Shown here in pieces: positions 57,104 to 64,000 of a DNA stretch of 64,000 nt. The notes below the pieces were generated by a model. The model had not been told where the DNA came from and did no database searches. It saw only the letters and a program-made list of their open reading frames with translations. The position numbers were made by a program, and so were the translations under genes. This DNA is from Hofstenia miamia (Eukaryota; Xenacoelomorpha; Acoela; Hofsteniidae), in NCBI GenBank assembly GCA_900660155.1, contig CABFPE010000279.1:696062-760061 (forward strand), in the 5' to 3' direction. Each line of letters starts with the position of its first letter. Within the stretch, counting starts at the first letter, position 1.

Positions 57104-59482
57104 TTACATTGTTTCTACTATAGGCAATGTTTCAACAACGCGAAGTAAAATTTCTTTAGTGGAAAGTCGCCAATTACTGATATTTTTGGCTACTGCAATC
57201 CATCGTTCTCCATGACGAGGTTCGGCTGAAATGCATTTTTCTAATACAACATTTAACTGATCCTTTTTCCCGTGTTCTTTTTCGAATTTATAATAAAAAG
57301 CCCAAGAATCTCCTATATCAGGATCTAATTTTATTGCTCTTCCAAACCATTCTCTACATTTATTAAGGCGGCGTTCTTGCCATAGAAGAAGAGCTACAGA
57401 ACACACCACTGATGGATCATGCTCACAGCGCTTTAGAGCTTCAACACTTTTACCCCGTCGATTAGCTTTAGGCTCCATAAATATGGATTCAACCCACAAC
57501 ATGCCAGCTTTAGGACAGGATTGGAGTGCTTTCGCTAACAGTGGTCTAGCAATTGCATCATTTCCGAGTTTTTTCTCCAAACGTACAGCTTCTAGCCACA
57601 ACTCAGGCACACCTTCATTGCTAAGTCTGGATTTTTCGAGAATAGCTCGGGCACGAATAAATTCTTTTTGCTTTGCAAACAATCTGGAAAGACAAATCCA
57701 AAGATGATGGGATTGAGGAAGTGATCGTAGACCTGCTTGATAAGTTTGCCGAGCGTCTTCAAACATATTCTTGCACTCTTCTAGTTGACCTTTCATCATC
57801 CAAAGCTTATCAAGTTCAGCGGGAAAGTCAATTACTGCCTTTGTTGCCAATTTTAATGCTTGATCGAGATTGTTAGTAGCCCATTCCAACTTGATACTTT
57901 TCATCATAACTCGCCCGGTACAAGCACCACTATTACGTGCATTTTTTAGCAATGCACGAGCACGCTCGTCATGACCGGTTTCACTTTCCAGTTTAACAGC
58001 AGCCAACCAAATGGCTTCACTATTTGGATTCGCTTTAAAGGCTAGAGCCAAAATATCCCTAGCAGCGTCAACATTCCCACCAACCCATTTACTCTTTGCA
58101 CCCATGAGCCAAAGTGTTTCTGCTTTTGGACAGTGAACAACAGCGCTTTGTAGTAAAGTTTCAAGAGAAGAGCGATTACCATGTTCCATTTCAAATCTAG
58201 CGGAGGTTTCCCAAACAGACTGATTAGTTGCCCTCTCTGCAAGTGCGTGGGCAAACATGGCTCTTGCACAGGCAATACATCCTTTCTCAGCAAAATTAGT
58301 GGCGTCTTCAATCCAGACATCTGCGGCTTCTTCATCTTCCACACCAATATTGGCGACACATTTAATAATTGCCGCACATGTTGTTGTACTTCCTGCTTTT
58401 TCTGCAGATTCTGCCTCAGTGAACCATTCTGATCTCGAAACCTCTACTCGATTTGCTCTCAGTGAAGCTAGCGACCTTTCAATAATACGTGAAACATTTT
58501 CTAAACGACCCTCTGCTTCTTCTAGACGAGCCGCGGTTACCCAAATGCTGCGTTCAGTTGGTACAGCTTCTCTTGCCTTATTTAGAACTCTTTTAGCATT
58601 TTCATAAGTTTCTAGTCTCGCTAAAGCTAACCACAGATCTACACTTTGAGGACAACATTCAACGGCACGACTCAACAATATTCTAGCATCTCGCTCTTCT
58701 TCAAGTTCAACAGCACTTTTCCAAAGACGAATGGAATCAGGAACCTGTTCAAGTGCTCTCCGCAGTACTCTTCTTTTTGCACCTGTATCTGTCTCTAGTT
58801 CAGAAGCTTTAATCCAAAGACGAACAGATTTTGGCAACGCTGCAACTGCTTGTGCAACAACAGCGCGGGCTTGTGTCGGTTGAAGTCTAATAGATTCTAG
58901 CCAAACATCCTCACTATGAGCGCCACATACTTCAGTCGCTTGATTCATTAAGCTGCGAGAACGGCCTTGGCGTCCAACAACTTCCTCTAAGCGAGCAGAA
59001 GCTATCCATGCTGGAGCATGGCGTGGATTTGTTTCTCGGACAGATTTTAAGAGTAAACGAGCCTTCTGTACATCCTGCACACTAGCAGCTGCAGGAGGCA
59101 GTTGACTTCTTAGATCAGTTAAATAACCAACTGCGTCAACAACTGTTTGACCTGCAACAGAATCAGCAGCCTGAGTCAATCTCATATCGACTAAAGTGTT
59201 TCGAGCACGACCAACCTTTTCCAGATCAACTGCGGGAGTATCAACGCCTGGAGTAACTGTTGTATTGTGGCCAACATCAGCAGCCGCCCGAGCTAGTATA
59301 CTGTCGGGAAGCGGAGTGAGAATTTCTGCACGAGCGGCTCCACGCGCTTTTTTGCCGCGATAATCGCCAACTTCGGGGATTGACATCCACTCTTGCTCAC
59401 TGACAGTTCCTAGTTTTCTTTTCAAATCAGAAAACTGCTGTTGAATTTTCGGTCGTTCTGCACGCATTTTCTTAATGTGCTC
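57104..59482 (-). CDS. PRPF6: Pre-mRNA-processing factor 6 (U5 snRNP / tri-snRNP), last exon
   Basis: PRPF6 (yeast Prp6) bridges U5 and U4/U6 snRNPs in the nucleus and is needed for tri-snRNP assembly and splicing. This exon starts after TTTTTAG with [20 protein letters not shown], the end of the PRP1-N domain, followed by [18 protein letters not shown] and [19 protein letters not shown]. From about residue 140 of this exon, HAT/TPR-type repeats run to the end: [76 protein letters not shown] and [10 protein letters not shown]. All are near-identical to animal PRPF6 in memory. It has 793 codons to the stop with no internal intron, and GC is much higher than the surroundings. With the exon at 63293-63660 the protein is about 914 residues, against about 940 in human. 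Confidence 0.97.
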   Translation of the reverse strand, partial: EHIKKMRAERPKIQQQFSDLKRKLGTVSEQEWMSIPEVGDYRGKKARGAARAEILTPLPDSILARAAADVGHNTTVTPGVDTPAVDLEKVGRARNTLVDMRLTQAADSVAGQTVVDAVGYLTDLRSQLPPAAASVQDVQKARLLLKSVRETNPRHAPAWIASARLEEVVGRQGRSRSLMNQATEVCGAHSEDVWLESIRLQPTQARAVVAQAVAALPKSVRLWIKASELETDTGAKRRVLRRALEQVPDSIRLWKSAVELEEERDARILLSRAVECCPQSVDLWLALARLETYENAKRVLNKAREAVPTERSIWVTAARLEEAEGRLENVSRIIERSLASLRANRVEVSRSEWFTEAESAEKAGSTTTCAAIIKCVANIGVEDEEAADVWIEDATNFAEKGCIACARAMFAHALAERATNQSVWETSARFEMEHGNRSSLETLLQSAVVHCPKAETLWLMGAKSKWVGGNVDAARDILALAFKANPNSEAIWLAAVKLESETGHDERARALLKNARNSGACTGRVMMKSIKLEWATNNLDQALKLATKAVIDFPAELDKLWMMKGQLEECKNMFEDARQTYQAGLRSLPQSHHLWICLSRLFAKQKEFIRARAILEKSRLSNEGVPELWLEAVRLEKKLGNDAIARPLLAKALQSCPKAGMLWVESIFMEPKANRRGKSVEALKRCEHDPSVVCSVALLLWQERRLNKCREWFGRAIKLDPDIGDSWAFYYKFEKEHGKKDQLNVVLEKCISAEPRHGERWIAVAKNISNWRLSTKEILLRVVETLPIVETM

Positions 59483-60839
59483 CTAAAAATACATTTACTT
59501 AGAACAATTAACAAGATATCATTTCAATAAAATGGAAACAACGAAACACGCATTTTAGAGGGATTTTACAAATATTACTGCAATAAATAAAACATAACCA
59601 TAAGTCTTTCTTGTTAAGCAACAATTGGAGTGTGTATACCAAATTTCAAATTGTATAGTAACAGCAAAGCAAATGTTTTAAAATTATTTTTTGAAGAAAA
59701 ATAACCTAAAAAATATTCTGCTTAGGTCAGTAAAAAATAAACTGCATAAATTTTCTGAAAATAATAAGTTTATGACATCTGCTGAAAAGGTAACATTAAC
59801 CAGAATTTCTCCTACATGATGTTGTGATGAAAAACTAATTAATGATGAGGAAACCCTTGAGAAACTTGGTGAGAATATGTAGAGTACCTTACATCCTCCA
59901 TAGGTTTTGGAATTAAGACGGAGCGATCAGTTGACTACTTTCGCCATTGGATTGGCATTTGAACAGGTATACAAGAGTAAAATATATATCACATAGAAAT
60001 ATTGCAAAAACAAACTTTTGCGTAGAATAAAATCTTTCTTTAAATTTTATTGTTTATTTCTATACATTCAATAACTTAATGTATATCTAGTACCGTAAAC
60101 CGGGGTGACTAAAACCACCCGGGGTGACTAAGACCACTTTCCAGAAACAAAATTATAACAATGGTGAGTGCTACAAATGGTACTTATTATTAATTTTACA
60201 GCTGTTTTGCCTTTAATTTTTTTTTATATGTTTATTGACAATAATTTTAGCACAAAACTGTCCAGCAGAAACATTCTCTGCAGTACTACACTTGAGTTTA
60301 ATGGCTGACCCCATGCTGTGAAGATTTACTGAGTGATTTGCTTGACAAACTTTTGTGAGTATGACAACTTTTTTGTGTGTTTATTGTAATCATTTAATAC
60401 TATATATTACCTAAGATATTAAAATAGATGGGGAAATAATTATTATAATTAATTTTTTTTAATTGACCACATAAGGGGGGTGGTCTTAGTCACCCCGGCC
60501 TGAAGAGACCAAACCGGGGTGACTAAGACCACCCAATAATATGGCTGAAATAAGTTAAAACTGTTCATTTCAAGATGTGTAACAGGCTTACCTTTCCTAC
60601 TATCAATCTCAATCACAATTCTATGTCTATGGTTTTACAGATGAGTGGGCTGAGGAAAATGTGTGTAAATTATCCGTCCCAGAGATAAAACGCACAGCGC
60701 TGAGGGTGGGAATTGTACCTCAGAATCTCAAGTCTAACGCTTTAACCACTTAGCCAACAAGTTTTTAAATTTAAAACACCGGCTAACTTTTTTTTGTTTT
60801 GTCTTCTTTTCTTCCAGTACGGTACCAGCACCTTTCGCC

Positions 60840-61535
60840 ATGCCGAGAACGTACAAACCAAAGGCAGGAGCAAGAAAGTACACCGTGGGACAGGATGAAG
60901 TGCGGAAAGCATTCGCTGACATTCAAAACGGGCTCAGTGAAAGAGCAGCATGCGAAAAGCACAACATCAGCCGCACTAAACTGAGAAATTTCAAAAAAAT
61001 GCAGATCGGCGAGCAACAATTTCGACCGCCAGGTGGGCAGACCGTCCTGTCAGCTCTCCAGGAGCAAGCTATCGTCGATCATCTTCTGAAAGTGTCTGAG
61101 TGGGGCTTTCCCTTTGACATGATGGATTTAAGGATGTGCGTCAAACGCCTCCTTGATAAGGATGGTGTTGATGTGTCGAAATTCAACGATAACCTTCCAG
61201 GAGAGGACTGGGCATCAGGGTTTATGCGCCGTCACAAACAACAAATCACAAACCGAATGTGCCAAAACATTTCAAAAAAACGTGCCGGAGTTGGTAGAGA
61301 AAGTGTTGGTGATCATCAAAGAGAAAATCTCATAGCCGGCTTCCGCAAGTGTGGAATTCACCCTTTGGACCCATCTCGAGTCCTCAACCGCCTACCTAGA
61401 AGTGCAGAGGAAGCTGCTGCTGAGACTGACACTGTGAACTCTTCTGTGTCAGAGGTGTTCATTGATCATCTAAATCGCTTTGCATGGGTAATTTACAGCT
61501 TGTTACGTCACTGGGAACTCCTGCATATATGGTAA
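60840..61535 (+). pseudogene. Pogo/Tigger-type transposase lacking the DDE domain
   Basis: From ATG 60840 the protein has an N-terminal Psq-type helix-turn-helix (residues about 12-55: DEVRKAFADIQNGLSERAAC, then NISRTKLRNFKK) and a CENP-B-type DNA-binding domain (about 60-150: LSALQEQAIVDHLLKVSEWG, then GEDWASGFMRRHKQQ). It then jumps at about residue 150 to the C-terminal LIAGFRKCGIHPLDPSRVLN block. The catalytic DDE domain, normally about 170-200 residues, is missing by internal deletion that leaves the frame open. The product would be a DNA-binding protein without catalysis. The C-terminus is interrupted by the duplication at 61477-61710; the proper tail (acidic, SESSSSDTSDTESSDDE) resumes at 61734-61970. 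Confidence 0.85.
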
Positions 61536-61710
61536 ATAACAAAATATATGTACCAGTAATTGTGCATGAGAGTTGAGAGCATAAAAAATGTGGTTTTAGT
61601 CACCCCAGTATAGGGTTTACTAAGCCCAGGCTAATTTTTAGTAGTGTTATATAGTGTGGTATTTAGTCACCCCATACCGGGGTGACTAAGACCACGCCCC
61701 TAAAAGCCTC
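61477..61710 (+). repeat. 234-bp direct duplication (copy 1), likely misassembly
   Basis: Matches 62145-62378 base for base as far as I can read. It ends at a single N (61711), after which CATTGATCATCTAAATCGCT (already present at 61460) is repeated and the transposase frame continues. A 22-bp restart plus an N suggests a false join rather than biology. Confidence 0.8.
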
Positions 61711-62144
61711 NCATTGATCATCTAAATCGCTTTCGCCATGGTGAGCAGGGACCGTCACAGAGAGGTCGTCGCAGACGTGTCAACGTAGTTCCTGGCCGCA
61801 GTGTTGCAGCACCAGAGGAGGAAGCCCAGGCAGCAGAACCAGCTGCAGCAGCAGAAACCCACTCTCAGTCTGAATCTTCCTCATCAGACACTAGCGATAC
61901 AGAAAGTTCAGATGATGAAATTGCAGAAAACACACAGAGAAACATTTTTGACGATTTTGAAGATCTGTGACTTATTAATGTTCTAAAGAAACTTTATGCA
62001 ATGACTGTAGTTTCCAGTTACCGGTATCATTTTTAATTCATGTTATATTTGAAAATTAAACAATGATGAGTCCTTTACTTTGCTGTTGTTATAAAGAAGC
62101 TAATTGTTGTGCAGATTAAAAAGGGTGTGGGGGTGGGGGGGGGA

Positions 62145-62378
62145 GCTTTGCATGGGTAATTTACAGCTTGTTACGTCACTGGGAACTCCTGCATATATGG
62201 TAAATAACAAAATATATGTACCAGTAATTGTGCATGAGAGTTGAGAGCATAAAAAATGTGGTTTTAGTCACCCCAGTATAGGGTTTACTAAGCCCAGGCT
62301 AATTTTTAGTAGTGTTATATAGTGTGGTATTTAGTCACCCCATACCGGGGTGACTAAGACCACGCCCCTAAAAGCCTC
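62145..62378 (+). repeat. 234-bp direct duplication (copy 2, native position)
   Basis: The counterpart of 61477-61710 in the 3' non-coding part of the pogo-like element, with TIR-like GGGGTGACTAAGACCAC words. It is followed directly by the rest of the 3' end. Confidence 0.8.
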
Positions 62379-62549
62379 CCAATTCTTAAAAAATGAGTCC
62401 AGTTGTACAAAACACTCACTGATTTGGTAGAATGCACCCTTCCCCCTAATATGAAACAAAAAAAATTAGACAATGTTTGCATTTCAAAACATTGTTACAT
62501 GATGTGTCTCAAAACGTGGTCTTAGTCACTCCGGTTTACGGTAACATAT

Positions 62550-63138
62550 TAATAGGTTGGTGCATAATTATCCACCGTTTGTATTATTGCTAATATATAA
62601 GTAATAATTATCCACCGTTTGTATTATTGCTAATATATAAGTATGTGCGTTTTTGTTCAGCAACGCGGAGAAAATTCTGACACGTTCAGCTTATTTTAGT
62701 CAGACAGTTGGAGACAGCTAATTTTTTTTATCATTGTCGACATTGAAATCTTCAGCCAGCATTCGAGTTGTCAGCCTTTCATCCTCTTCCACCGCTATCA
62801 GTAGGGCGGAGTTGTCAAAATCCTAAAGCCGACCTCTTCCCGTATTGTCTTCCAAGCTGGTGTCACCTACTTTGAAACGTGCATACACTCCCCTGACATT
62901 GTTCCTTCCCAAAACGTTCGTTGATATCGTGAAATGATTTTGCTGCATTCAGGCCTTTCTCGGAGTGATACAGCATAATATAACGAATACGAACATGATT
63001 GCCACAATGGATTTCGTTATGCTCCAAAAGAGTGAATGCAATAAACAAGTGAATACAGTTTATATACGTGCAATAATAGCCAATTAAATAATTACACACA
63101 TACGTATATATTAACAATAATTATGCACCGACCTAATA
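62550..63138 (-). mobile_element. Mariner deletion derivative
   Basis: The terminal repeats ATAGGTTGGTGCATAATTAT (62552 on) and TTAGGTCGGTGCATAATTAT (complement of the end at 63136) are classic mariner. TA duplications lie at 62550-62551 and 63137-63138. The minus strand keeps the first third of a transposase: IRYIMLYHSEKGLNAAKSF, then HDINERFGKEQCQ, then after a frame change GDTSLEDNTGRGRL and ALLIAVEEDERLTTRMLAED. The catalytic half is deleted. A 40-bp stretch (TAATTATCCACCGTTTGTAT...) is duplicated in tandem next to the left TIR. Inactive. Confidence 0.88.
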
Positions 63139-63292
63139 CAATTGTGTTTTATATTTTAATAAAAAAATTGTCAGTGACTTATTTTGTAACATCTTTGTCA
63201 ATCTCAGCTTTGGAACTAGTACATTATAAGAATGGGTCTAATTATATATCTGAATCATAGTACTGTAAACAACCACACAATGTAATCATTAC

Positions 63293-63660
63293 CTGAAAAC
63301 GTTGCTCTCGGCGCTCCTTCCGTTTTTCATCCATTCGTTGGTCAATGGCTGCATAAATCTTATCAGCTTCCTCATCATCTTTATCATATGGGGTGTTGCC
63401 AAAAAGGCTTCCAGCGTAGCCAGAAAATTCATCATAATTTGCATCATTCAAATCTTCATCGCTGTCATCACTATCTTTTCGTTGGCGAGTAACTGGAGGA
63501 GGGGCGTTCTTGTCTTCCACAATATCCGTAGCTTCGCGCGCTGGACCAATATCGGATCGAGTAGTGAATCCGGTGGCACCACGACCTACACCAGCAACAT
63601 ACCCCAATGGGGCAGGCATTGTCATAAAAAGCCGTTTTGAACGACTAGAACTATGCATTC
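63293..63660 (-). CDS. PRPF6: PRPF6, N-terminal exon
   Basis: It encodes the start of the PRP1-N domain. ATG at 63658-63656 is followed by [20 protein letters not shown], then [59 protein letters not shown] and ERREQRFQ, then donor GTAATG. [26 protein letters not shown] and NYDEFxGYAGSLF are diagnostic of PRPF6. Phase 0 joins it directly to the exon at 59482 (RFQ then EHIKKM), consistent with other animals. Just 2 nt before the ATG lies a good splice acceptor (TGTATTTCAG), so the transcript either has an upstream non-coding exon or is trans-spliced here. Confidence 0.95.
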
Positions 63661-64000
63661 CTGAAATACAATGAATTTTTAAATTTTTCAAACAATTGAA
63701 TACATTGTTAAAAATTGAATCAAAATTACTAATCACACAGAAAATAGTATTATGCTATAAAAATTTCAACATGATACCCCTTATATTTATAAAATCTACC
63801 ATCTTGTAAGCTAATGTAGAAATGCTAGGTTCCGTCTAAATTTTATGTAATCCATAATGTGAGGTAATTAACGAATTAAGAGAATATAACTACATGTTAT
63901 CGAAATGAGCATACACTGTATATACAAAAATTATTGTCGCTAAGTATTTGCTATTGTGATTGACTTACTAAATCTAGTAAATAAAGTCCTTAGCACATCA
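63661..64000 (-). other. Sequence upstream of the PRPF6 coding start
   Basis: AT-rich. It could be an upstream intron, 5' UTR or promoter. The T-rich stretch before the acceptor at 63661-63662 fits a 3' splice site. No further exon recognised. Confidence 0.4.

Larger units (their letters stand above)
60091..62543 (+). mobile_element. Pogo-like (Tc1/mariner superfamily) element with deleted transposase
   Basis: The terminal inverted repeats begin CCGTAAACCGGGGTGACTAA (left) and CCGTAAACCGGAGTGACTAA (right complement), each flanked by TA (60091-60092 and 62542-62543). The word GGGGTGACTAAGACCAC recurs many times inside, on both strands, at both subterminal regions (about 60100, 60120, 60482, 60512, 61660-61695, 62330-62365, 62516). 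These are probably transposase-binding sites. It carries one reading frame at 60840. The TIRs are well kept, so it is fairly young. Confidence 0.88.
59483..63292 (-). other. PRPF6 intron with two DNA transposons
   Basis: A 3.8 kb intron, GTAATG to TTTTTAG. It contains the pogo-like element (60093-62541) and the mariner (62552-63136), separated by only about 10 bp including both TA targets. The remaining intron is AT-rich without other features. Confidence 0.85.

Noticed and set aside
57483-58607. Plus-strand open frames opposite PRPF6
   Set aside because: They are antisense shadows of the PRPF6 coding exon, which has overwhelming family similarity on the other strand.
60734-61019. Minus-strand open frames over the pogo transposase
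   Set aside because: Shadows of the plus-strand transposase frame.

Overview
This window looks like AT-rich nuclear DNA from an invertebrate animal. Coding sequence is sparse and split by long introns. (TA)n microsatellites recur throughout. The interspersed elements are metazoan types: CR1-like LINEs, Penelope-like elements, and mariner, pogo and hAT DNA transposons. The splice acceptors I can place are short and U-rich with little polypyrimidine tract (TTTCAG, TTTTAG, ATTTAG). That style is typical of nematodes, and one acceptor sits 2 nt before a start codon. I therefore favour a nematode-like host, but this is inference and the species is not determined.

Two host genes are well supported. 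(1) PRPF6, a U5 snRNP / tri-snRNP splicing factor, lies on the minus strand at 57104-63660 with two visible coding exons and about 914 codons. Its 3.8 kb intron contains a deleted pogo-like transposon and a deleted mariner side by side. (2) A five-exon plus-strand gene at 35892-46391 encodes a predicted 342-residue seven-transmembrane protein. Every exon junction keeps frame and the loops obey the positive-inside rule. I cannot assign it to a receptor family.

Region by region. 1-0.6 kb: an IS630/Tc1-type transposase remnant. 3.9-19.6 kb: plus-strand exon-like segments with good splice signals, perhaps one or more unrecognised genes with long introns, interleaved with minus-strand coding-like exons at 13.2, 16.2 and 19.1 kb, a hAT deletion derivative, a Harbinger-type MITE and an RT fragment. 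20-25 kb: mostly empty. 25.4-27.1 kb: a GC-rich element start running into a 1000-N gap. 27.5-28.0 kb: hAT-like ends around a conserved DCYF-type protein segment. 29.6 kb: a Ty3-like fossil. 29.9-33.6 kb: a near full-length but decayed CR1-like LINE. 35.9-46.4 kb: the 7TM gene, whose introns hold a 1.5 kb hAT element and a Penelope fragment. 47.6-52.8 kb: LINE and Penelope remnants. 55.8-56.6 kb: weak coding-like segments downstream of PRPF6. 57.1-63.7 kb: PRPF6.

The transposon families share the TA-rich setting, and several insert into host introns. No operon, CRISPR array or RNA gene could be supported. All calls come from reading the sequence by eye; similarity statements rest on remembered family motifs, not on searches.
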